The notes under the pieces: generated by a model
Told to the model about the DNA's origin: nothing
Databases searched by the model: none
What the model saw: the letters and a program-made list of their open reading frames with translations, nothing else
Part shown: positions 44,895 through 56,040 of the stretch, piece after piece
Numbering within the stretch: the stretch's first letter is position 1
How the letters are laid out: each line of letters starts with the position of its first letter
Assembly: GCF_008124525.1 (NCBI RefSeq)
Contig: NZ_VNHJ01000006.1
Span: 124,001-188,000, forward strand
Direction: 5' to 3'
DNA: 64,000 nt
Source: Oceanicella actignis
GTDB taxonomy: Bacteria; Pseudomonadota; Alphaproteobacteria; Rhodobacterales; Rhodobacteraceae
Made by a program: the position numbers and the translations under genes

Positions 44895-45719
44895 TCAGTC
44901 GCGCTCCAGGCCCAGAACGTCGAGCATGTCGTATTCGCCGGGCTTGCGGTCCTGGCCCCAGATCGCGGCGCGCACCGCCCCGCGGGCGAACAGCATCCGG
45001 TCGGTGGCCACATGGCGCAGCACGATGCGCTCGCCCGCGCCGGCGAAGATCACCTCGTGCTCGCCCACCACGTCGCCGCCGCGCAGCGAGGCGAAGCCGA
45101 TCGCGCCCGGCTTGCGCGGGCCGCACATGCCGTCGCGCGCGCGCTCGGCCGCTTCGGCCAGCGTGGTTCCGCGCCCCTCGGCCGCGGCCTCGCCCAGCAT
45201 CAGCGCCGTGCCCGAGGGCGCGTCCACCTTGCGGTTGTGGTGCATCTCGAGGATCTCGATGTCGAAGCTTTCGTCCAGCGCCTTCGCCACCTTGCGCGTG
45301 AGCATCGTCAGCAGGTTCACGCCGAGCGACATGTTCCCCGCCCGCACGATGACCGCATGGCGCGCGGCGGCGGACAGACGCGCAAGGTCCTCGTCGCCGA
45401 AGCCGGTGGTGCCGATCACATGCACGCAGCGCGCCTGCGCGGCCAGCGCCGCATGCGCCAGCGTCGCGGCCGGCGCGGTGAAGTCCAGCACCGCCCGCGA
45501 GCGGGCGAAGGCCTCGAGCGGGTCGTCCTCGACCGTCACGCCCATGGGCGCGCCGCCCAGCGCCTCGCCCAGATCGCGGCCGATCCATGGGTGACCGGGG
45601 CGCTCGGTGGCGCCGGTCAGGACGACGGCGGGGTTCTCGCGCACCGCCTCGATCAGCATCCGGCCCATGCGGCCGGACGCGCCGACGACGGTGACGGGAA
45701 TGGGGGCGGTCTGGGTCAT
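44895..45719 (-). CDS. dapB: 4-hydroxy-tetrahydrodipicolinate reductase
   Basis: 274 aa. Lysine/diaminopimelate pathway. N-terminal nucleotide loop [38 protein letters not shown], and the catalytic [19 protein letters not shown]-terminal [25 protein letters not shown]. Convergent with the smr gene (11 bp apart). Confidence 0.96.
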   Translation of the reverse strand: MTQTAPIPVTVVGASGRMGRMLIEAVRENPAVVLTGATERPGHPWIGRDLGEALGGAPMGVTVEDDPLEAFARSRAVLDFTAPAATLAHAALAAQARCVHVIGTTGFGDEDLARLSAAARHAVIVRAGNMSLGVNLLTMLTRKVAKALDESFDIEILEMHHNRKVDAPSGTALMLGEAAAEGRGTTLAEAAERARDGMCGPRKPGAIGFASLRGGDVVGEHEVIFAGAGERIVLRHVATDRMLFARGAVRAAIWGQDRKPGEYDMLDVLGLERD

Positions 45720-45774
45720 GCCTGCTCTCCTGCTGGGTGGTGGGCGCCTTGATAGCGCGCCCCGCGCGCCGCGC

Positions 45775-46344
45775 CTAGCGGTCGGTGGCCGGCATCCCCG
45801 ACAGAAGCGCCAGCAGCTCGGCGACGTTGGCCGCGCCGAACTTGCGCAAGAGGCGCGCCCGGTGGGCCTCGACCGTGCGCGGCGACAGCGACAGCGCCTG
45901 CGCGATCTGCTTCGATGTGCGCCCGTCGAACAGATGCATGACGATCTGCCGCTCGCGCGGGGTCAGGCTGTGGGCCGGGCGCTGGTCCGACAGATCGGCG
46001 AAGCTCAGCACCACGCGGCTGAGCGGGTCATCCGGGTGCGGCGTGGTCGCGCGCACGCGAACCCAGAACAGCGTGCCGTCGCGCCGGGCCATGATGCGCT
46101 CGTCCGAGTAGCGGCCCGAGGCGCGCAGCGCCTCGATCCCGATGTCGCCGAACTGCTCGAACTCGGCCGCCGAGGGATACAGATCGCGAAAGGAGCGCCC
46201 GATCAGCTCGTAGCGCTCATAGCCGAACATCTGCGCGAAGGTGCGGTTGCAGACCCTGATGACGCGGCGCTCGGCCAGGGCGATGCCCACCGGGGCGCCG
46301 TCGAAGGCCAGATCCCACAGCTGCTGGTCGGCGGTCGGGTCCAT
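45775..46344 (-). CDS. PAS-LuxR transcription regulator
   Basis: 189 aa. One N-terminal PAS domain (about 5-120: [61 protein letters not shown]) and a C-terminal LuxR-type helix-turn-helix ([40 protein letters not shown]). No receiver domain, so the PAS domain senses a signal directly, perhaps heme, flavin or a small ligand. Divergent from the M20-ABC-ALDH operon across 80 bp and a plausible local regulator of it. ATG 46344 set by the family start MDPTADQQ. Confidence 0.87.
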   Translation of the reverse strand: MDPTADQQLWDLAFDGAPVGIALAERRVIRVCNRTFAQMFGYERYELIGRSFRDLYPSAAEFEQFGDIGIEALRASGRYSDERIMARRDGTLFWVRVRATTPHPDDPLSRVVLSFADLSDQRPAHSLTPRERQIVMHLFDGRTSKQIAQALSLSPRTVEAHRARLLRKFGAANVAELLALLSGMPATDR

Positions 46345-46424
46345 AGGGTGGTTCCACGATATTGCGCGGCGCGCGCAGGGGCGCGGATAATTCTTGCGCA
46401 AGGCAAGCATGAAGGAGCCGGCAG

Positions 46425-47726
46425 ATGCAAGACGCCGCGATCCGCGACGCGATCGACGCCGCCATCGAGGCGCGCCGCGAGGATCTGATCGAGCTGACGC
46501 GCGCGCTGATCCGCGTGCCCTCGGTCAATCCGCCCGGCGCCGATTACGAGGCCTGCGCGCGCATCGTGGCCGACCGGCTGGCGGCGGCGGGCTTCGACGC
46601 GCAGCTGATCCGCGCCGAGGGCGCGCTGGCCGACAGCGAGCGTCACCCGCGCATCAACGTGCTGGCCCGGCGCGAGGGCGCCGGCCCCGGCCCGTGCGTG
46701 CATTTCAACTCGCATTACGACGTCGTTCCCCCCGGCCAGGGCTGGAGCGTGGACCCGTTCGGGGCCGAGCTGCGCGACGGCCGCATCTATGGCCGCGGCG
46801 CGTGCGACATGAAGGGCGGGCTGGCGGCCTCGATCATCGCCGCCGAGGCGCTGGCCGAGCTGGGCGGCTGGCCCGGCGCGATCGAGGTGTCGGGCGTGGC
46901 GGACGAGGAATCGGGCGGCTTCGGCGGCGCCGCCTGGCTGGCGCGGCGCGGCCTGTTCGCCGCGGGGCGCCAGGATCACGTCATCATCCCCGAGCCCTTC
47001 TCGCCCGACGGCGTGTGCATCGGCCATCGCGGCGTGTGGTGGGGCCGGATCGAGACCTTCGGCCGCGTGGCGCATGGCTCGATGCCGTTTCTGGGCGAGT
47101 GCGCGGTGCGGCGCATGGGCTGGGTGCTGCATGCGCTCGAGACCGAATACATCCCGCGCATCGCCGCGCGCGTCGCCGCGGCGCCCGTCGTGCCCGAAGC
47201 GGCGCGGCGCGCCTCGCTCAACATCGCCGCGCTGCATGGCGGCCAGCCCGAGACGGCCGAGGGCTTTCTTGCGCCCAACGTGCCCGACCACGCCAGCCTG
47301 GTCTTCGACCGCCGCCTGATCCCCGAGGAAGACCCCGCCGAGGTCAAGGCCGAGCTGCGCGCCCTGCTCGACGAGGTGGGCGCGCGCCACGGCTTCGAGG
47401 CGCGGCTGACCGACCTGTTCGAGGTGCGCCCCACCATGGCCGACCCCGAGGGCCCCGTCGCGCGCGCCGTGCGCGGGGCCGTGCGCGACGTTCTGGGGCG
47501 CGAGGCGCGGGTGGTGGTTTCGCCCGGCACCTACGATCAGAAGCATTTCGACCAGATCGGCGGCGTGCGCGACTGCATCGCCTACGGGCCCGGAAGGCTG
47601 GACCTTGCGCATCAACCCGACGAATATGTCGAGGTGGAGGATCTTGCGGCGTCGGCAAGGGTCATGGCGCTGGCCGCATGGCGGCTGCTGACCGCCGGCG
47701 CGGCGAAGGATGCGGCGCCGGCATGA
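46425..47726 (+). CDS. M20-family deacylase/peptidase (ArgE/DapE type)
   Basis: 433 aa. Zinc-dependent amidase. HFNSHYDVVPPGQGW and GRGACDMKGGLAASI contain the metal ligands and catalytic Asp; VADEESGGFGGAAWL the catalytic Glu; HRGVWWGRIETFGRVAHGSMPFLG starts the dimerisation lid; SPGTYDQKHFDQIG near the end. Annotated in relatives as acetylornithine deacetylase or succinyl-diaminopimelate desuccinylase family. Genetic setting in front of a peptide importer suggests hydrolysis of an imported peptide or N-acyl amino compound. GGAG precedes the ATG. Confidence 0.87.
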   Translation: MQDAAIRDAIDAAIEARREDLIELTRALIRVPSVNPPGADYEACARIVADRLAAAGFDAQLIRAEGALADSERHPRINVLARREGAGPGPCVHFNSHYDVVPPGQGWSVDPFGAELRDGRIYGRGACDMKGGLAASIIAAEALAELGGWPGAIEVSGVADEESGGFGGAAWLARRGLFAAGRQDHVIIPEPFSPDGVCIGHRGVWWGRIETFGRVAHGSMPFLGECAVRRMGWVLHALETEYIPRIAARVAAAPVVPEAARRASLNIAALHGGQPETAEGFLAPNVPDHASLVFDRRLIPEEDPAEVKAELRALLDEVGARHGFEARLTDLFEVRPTMADPEGPVARAVRGAVRDVLGREARVVVSPGTYDQKHFDQIGGVRDCIAYGPGRLDLAHQPDEYVEVEDLAASARVMALAAWRLLTAGAAKDAAPA

Positions 47727-47751
47727 GCGCCGCGCGACAGGGAGCGAAGGC

Positions 47752-49224
47752 ATGAAACTGTTCACCAGAACGGCGGCGGCGCTGGCCATGATGATCGGCG
47801 CGGCGCAGGCGGCGCCCACGCATCTGACCGTGGGCATGCAGCTCGAGCCGCCCAATCTCGACCCCACCGCCGGCGCCGCCGCGGCCATCGACGAGGTGAC
47901 CTACGCCAACATCTTCGAGGGCCTGACGCGCATCGGCCCCGACGGCTCGGTGCGGCCGGCGCTGGCGCGCTCGTGGGAGGTGTCCGAGGATGGGCTGACC
48001 TACGTCTTCCACCTGGTCGAGGGGGCGCGCTTTCACGACGGCGCGGCGTTCGACGCCTCGGACGTGAAGTTCAGCTTCGAGCGCGCCATGGCCGAGGGCT
48101 CGACCAACGCGCAAAAGGGCCTGTTCGAGCCGATCGAGAAGATCGAGGTTCTGGACCCCGCCACCGTGCGCATCACGCTCAAGCGTCCGACCGGCCAGTT
48201 CCTGTTCAACATGGGCTGGGGCGACGCGGTGATCGTCGATCCGGCCAGCGCCGAGGGCAACGCCACCCATCCGATCGGCACCGGCCCGTTCCGGTTCCGC
48301 AACTGGGTCAAGGGCGACAGCGTCACCATCGAGCGCAACCCCGACTACTGGGGAACGCCGGCGCGCCTTGAAAGCGCGACCTTCAAGTTCATCGCCGACC
48401 CGACCGCGGCGCTGGCGGCGCTGATGGCCGGCGACGTCGACGCCTTTCCCGGCTATCCCAGCCCCGAGACCGTGCCCCAGCTTCAGGCCGATCCGCGCTT
48501 CGAGGTGGTGATGGGCTCGACCGAGGGCGAGACCATCCTTTCCACCAACAACGCCCGTCCGCCCTTCGACGATCTGCGCGTGCGCCGCGCCATCGCCCAC
48601 GCCATCGACCGGCAGGCGATCATCGACGGCGCCATGTTCGGCGTCGGCACGCCCATCGGCAGCCATTTCGCGCCTCACAACCCCGCCTATGTGGACCTGA
48701 CCGGCCTCTATCCGCACGACCCCGACAAGGCGCGCGCCCTTCTGGCCGAGGCGGGCCATCCGAACGGCTTCAAGGCCACGCTCAAGCTGCCGCCGCCCTC
48801 CTATGCGCGGCGCGGCGGCGAGCTGGTCGCCGCGCAGCTGCGCGAGGTGGGCATCGACCTGACGATCGAGAACGTCGAATGGGCGCAGTGGCTCGAGCAG
48901 GTGTTCCGCGGAAAGGATTACGACCTGACCATCGTCTCGCACACCGAGCCCATGGACATCGGCATCTATGCGCGGCCCGACTACTACTTCCAGTATGACA
49001 ATCCGGCCTTCCGCAAGCTGATGCAGGACCTGAACGCCGCCGTCGACCCGGCCCGCCGCGCCGCCATCCTGGGCGCCGCGCAGGCGGTGATCGCCGAAGA
49101 CGCCGTGAACGGCTTTCTGTTCCAGCTGGGCAAGATCGGCGTCTGGAACGCCAAGGTCAAAGGCCTGTGGCATGACGCCCCCACCCAGGCCAACGACCTG
49201 ACGGCCGTCTACTGGGAAGACTGA
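47752..49224 (+). CDS. ABC transporter substrate-binding protein (DppA/SBP family 5)
   Basis: 490 aa. Signal peptide MKLFTRTAAALAMMIGAAQA, then cluster C (family 5) binding protein: LEPPNLDPTAGAAAAIDEVTYANIFEGL, FHDGAAFDASDVKFSFERAM, GTGPFRFRNWVKGDSVTIERNPDYWG, LRVRRAIAHAIDRQAIIDG, AGHPNGFKATLKLP. Periplasmic; binds peptides or related compounds. Followed by a strong hairpin (49233-49260), the usual way to keep binding-protein mRNA more abundant than the membrane parts. Confidence 0.92.
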   Translation: MKLFTRTAAALAMMIGAAQAAPTHLTVGMQLEPPNLDPTAGAAAAIDEVTYANIFEGLTRIGPDGSVRPALARSWEVSEDGLTYVFHLVEGARFHDGAAFDASDVKFSFERAMAEGSTNAQKGLFEPIEKIEVLDPATVRITLKRPTGQFLFNMGWGDAVIVDPASAEGNATHPIGTGPFRFRNWVKGDSVTIERNPDYWGTPARLESATFKFIADPTAALAALMAGDVDAFPGYPSPETVPQLQADPRFEVVMGSTEGETILSTNNARPPFDDLRVRRAIAHAIDRQAIIDGAMFGVGTPIGSHFAPHNPAYVDLTGLYPHDPDKARALLAEAGHPNGFKATLKLPPPSYARRGGELVAAQLREVGIDLTIENVEWAQWLEQVFRGKDYDLTIVSHTEPMDIGIYARPDYYFQYDNPAFRKLMQDLNAAVDPARRAAILGAAQAVIAEDAVNGFLFQLGKIGVWNAKVKGLWHDAPTQANDLTAVYWED

Positions 49225-49232
49225 CCGCGCCC

Positions 49233-49260
49233 CGCGCGCCCGGCCCAGGCCGGGCGCGCG
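49233..49260 (+). other. Intercistronic hairpin between binding protein and permease genes
   Basis: Perfect 13-bp stem CGCGCGCCCGGCC/GGCCGGGCGCGCG around CA, 8 bases after the binding-protein stop. No T-tract. Likely protects the upstream mRNA from 3' decay or lowers read-through. Confidence 0.6.
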
Positions 49261-49282
49261 GCGGCGAACGCAAGGACGCAGC

Positions 49283-49804
49283 ATGGCCCGGTTCCTCGTC
49301 GCTCTGGCATTCGTCGCATTGGGCTGGCTGCTGTGGCGCAACCTCGCGCAGACGCGGCCGGCCCCGGCGCGGCGCAAGCTGTGGGACGCGCCGCTGCGCC
49401 CGGGGCATGTGGCGATCCTGCGCGCGCGGCCGGCCTGCTGGGGCTGGTGGGCGGCGCTGGTCGCGGCGACGGCGGTGCTGGCCTGGACCCTGTATGAGCG
49501 CGTGCGCATGGGCCAGCCTCTGGCCGACGCGCCCATGCACCTGGCGCTGACGCTGATCTTCGCCGCCGCGGCCGTCTGGCGCTTCGTGCAGCTGACCGAG
49601 CATGTGACCGTGACCTGGGACCGCATCCGTTCGCAGAACATCCTTGGCCCGCGCTACGACGTGCCGATCGAGCAGGTGTCGGCGGTGTCGGAAAGCGGCG
49701 CCATCGCGCTGGCCGACGGCCGCGCGCTCGAGCTGTCGCCCTGGCTCGAGGGGCGCCGCTGGCTGGCGCGCGAGCTGCGCGCGCGGCTGGAGGCGCGCCG
49801 ATGA
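49283..49804 (+). CDS. Small membrane protein with PH-like domain inside the ABC operon
   Basis: 173 aa, function unknown. TM helix 1-18, two further hydrophobic helices (WGWWAALVAATAVLAWTLYERV, LALTLIFAAAAVWRF), then a soluble tail VTVTWDRIRSQNILGPRYDVPIEQVSAVSESGAIALADG that resembles bacterial PH-like domains. It begins 58 bp after the binding protein and ends overlapping the permease gene by 4 bases (ATGA), so it belongs to the operon, although dipeptide importers normally lack such a gene. Confidence 0.75.
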   Translation: MARFLVALAFVALGWLLWRNLAQTRPAPARRKLWDAPLRPGHVAILRARPACWGWWAALVAATAVLAWTLYERVRMGQPLADAPMHLALTLIFAAAAVWRFVQLTEHVTVTWDRIRSQNILGPRYDVPIEQVSAVSESGAIALADGRALELSPWLEGRRWLARELRARLEARR

Positions 49805-50748
49805 TCGCCTTTCTGGTCAGGCGCGCGGCGACGCTGGCGCTGACCCTGCTGGCGGCCACGGCGGTGATCTTCGTGATGCTCGAGGTCGCGCCCGGCGATC
49901 CGGCGGTGACCATGCTGGGGCTCAACGCCTCGGACGAGGCCGTGGCCGCGCTGCGCGCCGAGCTGGGCCTGAACGCGCCCCCGCTCGAGCGATACCTGGC
50001 CTGGCTTGCGGGCATGCTGCGCGGCGATTTCGGCGTCAGCTACACCTACCGCACCCCCATCGCCGAGCTGATCGCCGATCGCCTGGCCGTTTCGGGGCCG
50101 CTGACGCTGTATGCGCTGGCGCTGTCCACGCTCATCGCCATTCCGGCGGGGGTTCATGCGGCGGCCCATCGCGGGCGCGCGGCCGATGCGGCGACGCTGG
50201 GGCTGGTGCAGATCGGCGTCGCGACGCCCAATTTCTGGGTGGCGATGCTGCTGGTGCTGGCGTTCTCGACCGGGCTGCGCTGGTTCTCGGCGGGCGGCTT
50301 TCCGGGCTGGGGCGATCCGCTCGAGGCGATGCGCGCGCTGACGCTGCCGGCCGTGTCGCTGGCGCTGCCGCAGGCGGCGATCCTGACGCGGGTGATGCGC
50401 TCGGCGCTGATCGAGACCATGTCCGAGGACTACATCCGCACGGCGCGCGCCAAGGGTCTGAGCGAACGCCAGGCGCTGCGCCGCCACGCCCTGCGCAACG
50501 CCATGATCCCGGTGCTGACCATCATCGGCATGCAGTTCAGCTTTCTTCTGGCCGGCGCCGTCATCATCGAGAACGTGTTCTTCCTGCCCGGGCTGGGGCG
50601 GCTGGTGTTCCAGGGCGTCGTGCAGCGCGACCTGATCGTGGTCAAGTCGGTGCTGACGCTGCTGGTGCTGGCGGTCACGCTGGTGACGCTGGCGGTGGAC
50701 GCGGCCTACGCGGCGGTCGATCCGCGCCTGCGCGCGAGGCGGCGATGA
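49801..50748 (+). CDS. ABC transporter permease, DppB type
   Basis: 315 aa, six transmembrane helices. N-terminal MIAFLVRRAATLALTLLAATAVIFVMLEVAPGDPA, then the EAA coupling loop EDYIRTARAKGLSERQALRRHALRNA near residue 215, and IENVFFLPGLGRLV. Inner-membrane half of a peptide-type importer. Overlaps its neighbours by 4 bases on each side. Confidence 0.93.
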   Translation: MIAFLVRRAATLALTLLAATAVIFVMLEVAPGDPAVTMLGLNASDEAVAALRAELGLNAPPLERYLAWLAGMLRGDFGVSYTYRTPIAELIADRLAVSGPLTLYALALSTLIAIPAGVHAAAHRGRAADAATLGLVQIGVATPNFWVAMLLVLAFSTGLRWFSAGGFPGWGDPLEAMRALTLPAVSLALPQAAILTRVMRSALIETMSEDYIRTARAKGLSERQALRRHALRNAMIPVLTIIGMQFSFLLAGAVIIENVFFLPGLGRLVFQGVVQRDLIVVKSVLTLLVLAVTLVTLAVDAAYAAVDPRLRARRR

Positions 50749-51559
50749 GGCTCTCGCCCGCGCTGGTCATCGGCGCCGCGCTCAGCCTGACTGCGGTCGG
50801 GCTGGCGGCGCTGTCCTTCTTCTGGACGCCCTACGACGTCACGCGGCTGACCGTGGCGGCGCGGCTGCAGCCGCCCTCGGCGCAGCACTGGTTCGGCACC
50901 GACCATTTCGGGCGCGACATCTTCTCGATGGTCATGGTCGGGGCGCGGGCCTCGATCGCGGTGGCGCTGGTGGCGGTGGGCGTGGGCGCGGGGCTGGGCG
51001 TGCCGCTGGGGCTGGCCGCCGCGGCGCGGCGCGGCGGCTGGCTGGACGAGCTGGTCATGCGGCTGAACGATCTGATCTTCGCCTTTCCCTCGCTGCTGCT
51101 GGCGATCATGATCACCGCCACGCTCGGCCCCGGGGCGTTCAACGCCGTCATCGCCATCGGCATCTTCAACATCCCCGTCTTCGCCCGCGTCACGCGCGGC
51201 GCCGCGCTCAGCCTGTGGACGCGCGACTTCGTCCTGGCGGCGCGCGTGGCGGGCAAGGGCGCGGCGCGCATCTCGGTCGAGCATGTGCTGCCCAACGTCG
51301 CCAATCTGCTGATCGTGCAGGCGACCATCCAGTTCAGCCTGGGCATCCTGGCCGAGGCGGGTCTGAGCTATGTCGGCCTGGGCGTGCAGCCGCCCATGCC
51401 CTCGTGGGGGCGGATGCTGAACGAGGCGCAGACCATGATCTACGTCGCGCCCTGGTTCGCGATCTTTCCGGGGCTTGCCATCGTGCTGACGGTGCTGGGG
51501 CTGAACCTGCTGGGCGACGGCCTGCGCGATCTGTCCGACCCGAAGGTGAGGCGCGCGCG

Positions 51560-51563
<4 letters not shown>
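50745..51563 (+). CDS. ABC transporter permease, DppC type
   Basis: 272 aa. N-terminal TM, then FGTDHFGRDIFSMVMVGARASI (hallmark of DppC/OppC), NDLIFAFPSLLLAIM, the EAA loop DFVLAARVAGKGAARISVEHVLPN and SYVGLGVQPPMPSWG. Shorter at the N-terminus than many DppC proteins. ATG overlaps the dppB-like stop. Confidence 0.92.
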
Positions 51564-53169
<1,606 letters not shown>

Positions 53170-53173
<4 letters not shown>

Positions 53174-54624
53174 CCGACCCGGACCTGCCGCTGTTCTTCG
53201 ACCCACGCCGGATGCTGATCGGCGGCGAATGGCGCCCGGCGCGGCGAAGCATGACGCTGCGCGATCCCTCGACGGGCGCGCCGCTGGCCGAGGTCGCCCG
53301 CGCCGACGCGGACGAGATCGAACAGGCCGTCGCCGCCGCGCGCGCCGCGCTCGATGGGCCGTGGGGCCGCATGCCGGCCTTCGAGCGCGGCCGCATCCTG
53401 GCCCGCATCGGCCGCCTGGTCGAGGAACGCATCGAAGAGCTGGCCGCGCTCGAGGCCCGCGACGTCGGCAAGCCGCTGTCGCAGGCGCGGGCCGACGCCC
53501 GCGCCCTGGCCCGATACATGGAGTTCTACGCCGGCGCCGCCGACAAGGTCCACGGCCAGACCATCCCGTATCTTGACGGCTACACCGTCTTCACCCTGCG
53601 CGAGCCGCATGGCGTGACGGGTCACATCGTGCCGTGGAACTATCCGATGCAGATCATCGGCCGCTCGGTCGGCGCGGCGCTGGCGATGGGCAACGCGGCG
53701 GTGCTCAAGCCCGCCGAGGACGCCTGCCTGACCGCGCTGGCCTTCGCGCGCCTTGCCTGCGAGGCGGGGCTGCCCGCGGGCGCGCTGAACGTCGTGCCGG
53801 GTCTGGGCGAAGAGGCCGGCGCCGCCCTTGCCGCCAGCCCCGGGGTCGATCATCTGAGCTTCACCGGTTCGGTCGCCGTCGGCGTCCAGGTCCAGGCGGC
53901 CGCGGCGCGCAACGTCACGCCCGTCACGCTCGAGCTGGGGGGCAAGTCGCCGCAGCTGGTGTTCGAGGACGCGGACCTGGACGCGGCGCTGCCCTTTCTG
54001 GTGGGGGCGGGCATCCAGAATGCGGGGCAGACCTGCTCGGCCGCGTCGCGCATCCTGGTGGCGCGCGCGCGGTTTGACGAGGCGGTCGAGCGCATGGCCC
54101 GGCGCTATCGCGCGCTGCGCGTCGGCCCGGCCATGAGCGACCCCGACGTCGGCCCGCTGATCTCGGCGCGGCAGAAGGCGCGCGTCGAGGGGCTGCTGGC
54201 CGCGGGCGCCGATCTGAGCGTGGCGGCCGAGGGGCGGATCGACGCCGACGCGCCGGCGGGGGGCTTTTACGTCGCGCCGCGGCTGCTGACCGGCGCCGCG
54301 CCCGACCATCCCCTTGCGCAGGAAGAGATCTTCGGCCCCGTCCAGCTGGTCATCCCATTCGACGACGAGGACGAGGCCGTGGCCATCGCCAACGGCACGC
54401 CCTACGGCCTGGTCGCCGGCGTCTGGACGCGGGACGGCGCGCGGCAGATGCGCCTCGCGAAAAGGCTGCGGGCGGGGCAGGTGTTCGTGAACAACTATGG
54501 CGCCGGCGGCGGGGTCGAGCTGCCTTTCGGCGGGCGCGGCGCCTCGGGCCATGGGCGGGAAAAGGGTTTCGAGGCGCTATACGGCTTTTCCACGGTCAAG
54601 ACCGTGGCGGCCCTGCATGGCTGA
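53170..54624 (+). CDS. NAD(P)+-dependent aldehyde dehydrogenase
   Basis: 484 aa. Motifs: VPWNYPMQIIGRSVGAALAMGNAAVLKPAE, FTGSVAVGVQV, LELGGKSPQLVF (catalytic Glu), NAGQTCSAASRILV (catalytic Cys), QEEIFGPVQ, and FGGRGASGHGREKGFEAL at the end. Betaine/aminobutyraldehyde-type by overall look. Last gene of the importer operon (ATGA overlap), so it probably oxidises an aldehyde produced from the imported compound after M20 hydrolysis and deamination. Confidence 0.9.
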
Positions 54625-54627
54625 CGC

Positions 54628-55539
54628 TCAGTCCTCGCGCACGGTCTCGGCCGGGTCCAGCACGCGCGCGCCCTCGGGGCCGATCAGAATGCGCATGTTC
54701 TGCCGCGCCATGGCCGCGACCGGCAGGCGGCGGCGCAGCCGGGCCTCGATGGCGTCAAGCTCGTCATCCGAATGTTCGGGCTGGTGGTGGTAGATCAGCG
54801 CGCGGCCGGCCCCGGCCTCGCGGGCGAAATCCGCGCCGTGCTGCCAGGTCGAATGCCCCCAGCCGCGGCGGCGCGCAAAGTCGTCGTCGTCATAGGCGCC
54901 GTCATACAGCAGCAGGTCCGCCCCGCGCGCAAGTTCGGCCATGCGGGCGTCGGCCTCGGGGTCGCCATGCTCGTGATCGCCGATGATGGCGATCGCGCCG
55001 TCCGGGCCTTCGATGCGGAACGCGCAGCACCCGCCCGGATGGTGGCTCAACCCCGGGGTGATCCGCATTCCGCACAGCTCGAAGGGCCGCGTGGGGTCGA
55101 AACGCGCATAGCGCACGGTTTCCATCTGCAGCGGATGGACCGGAAAGAAGGGCGGCGCGGCGAAGCGCGAGAGCTTGTCCTGCAGGTCCCATGCGCTGTC
55201 CACCACCCCGCAATGCAGCCGCAGCTGCGCGCCCGGCGTGTAGAAGGGTCCGAAAAAGGGCAGGCCGATGACGTGATCGAGGTGCAGATGGCTCAGCAGG
55301 ATCTCGGCCGCGATCGGGCGGCCGGCGGCCGCGGCGCGGCGCGCCAGATCCGCGCCCAGATTGAGCGAGGCCGAGCCAAGGTCGATCACCAGCGGCGGCG
55401 CGGCCTCGTCCAGGCGGCGGACCTCGAAGCAGATCGTGTCGCCTCCGAACCGGCTGCGGCGCGGGTCGCCCGTGGGCGCCGATCCGCCGGCGCCCCAGAT
55501 CGTGAAGAGCGTTCCCCTGTCGATCCTTGCGGCGGTCAC
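54628..55539 (-). CDS. MBL-fold metallo-hydrolase (RNase Z / class II phosphodiesterase-like)
   Basis: 303 aa. Metal motif HLHLDH at residues 84-89 (LLSHLHLDHVIGLPFFGPFY), later HHPGGCCAF, IGDHEHGD (Asp ligand), LLLYDGAYDDDDF and YHHQPEHSDDEL. HxHLDH is also the start of the class II cyclic-nucleotide phosphodiesterase signature. N-terminal GGSAPTGDPRRSRFGGDTICFEV is typical of a widespread MBL subfamily. Start set at a GTG whose last bases overlap the stop of the cyclic-nucleotide-binding gene (GTGA); a GTG at 55560 is also in frame. Substrate unknown; the context suggests a nucleotide. Confidence 0.82.
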   Translation of the reverse strand: MTAARIDRGTLFTIWGAGGSAPTGDPRRSRFGGDTICFEVRRLDEAAPPLVIDLGSASLNLGADLARRAAAAGRPIAAEILLSHLHLDHVIGLPFFGPFYTPGAQLRLHCGVVDSAWDLQDKLSRFAAPPFFPVHPLQMETVRYARFDPTRPFELCGMRITPGLSHHPGGCCAFRIEGPDGAIAIIGDHEHGDPEADARMAELARGADLLLYDGAYDDDDFARRRGWGHSTWQHGADFAREAGAGRALIYHHQPEHSDDELDAIEARLRRRLPVAAMARQNMRILIGPEGARVLDPAETVRED

Positions 55540-56003
55540 GACGGTTCGGACGGCGGGCACTTGGCGCGAAGGCGGGCCAGCTCGGCCGTGGTCCGTTCAA
55601 GGCGATGGGCCAGAGAGCGCGCCATCTCGACCGCCATCTCGGGAAATTCGCGCAGCAGCCGCAACATGCCCTCGCGCTCGAACATCAGCGTGCGCAGCTC
55701 GCCGCGGGCGCGCACGGACGCGGTGCGGGGCGTTTCGCACAGCATGGCCATCTCGCCGAAGACCTCGGAATCGCCCAGCGTCGCCACGACCGTCGCCTTG
55801 CCGTTGACCTCGACGATCACGTCGGCCTTGCCCTCGAGGATCAGATAGGCGCTGTCGCTGACGTCGCCCTGGCGCACCACGTATTCGCCGTCATCGAAGC
55901 GCCGATCCTCGCCCATGAAGGCGAGCAGCCGCAGCCGCGACGCATCCACGCCTTGAAACATGGGCGTCTTCTGAAGTGCGGCCACCTCGGTCTCGAACTT
56001 CAT
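55536..56003 (-). CDS. Stand-alone cyclic-nucleotide-binding protein
   Basis: 155 aa. A single cNMP-binding domain (about 8-125): FDDGEYVVRQGDVSDSAYLILEGKADVIVE, then the phosphate-binding cassette FGEMAMLCETPRTASVRA with Glu84 and the Arg93-Thr94 pair needed for cAMP/cGMP. A short helical tail follows (MARSLAHRLERTTAELARLRAK); there is no helix-turn-helix, so it is not a CRP-type DNA binder. ATG 56003 has GGGGG upstream. It lies 37 bp behind the degenerate ABC protein gene and overlaps the MBL gene. Confidence 0.88.
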   Translation of the reverse strand: MKFETEVAALQKTPMFQGVDASRLRLLAFMGEDRRFDDGEYVVRQGDVSDSAYLILEGKADVIVEVNGKATVVATLGDSEVFGEMAMLCETPRTASVRARGELRTLMFEREGMLRLLREFPEMAVEMARSLAHRLERTTAELARLRAKCPPSEPS

Positions 56004-56040
56004 GCGGGTCGCCCCCAATGTCTTTCGTCCCCCGCGAACA

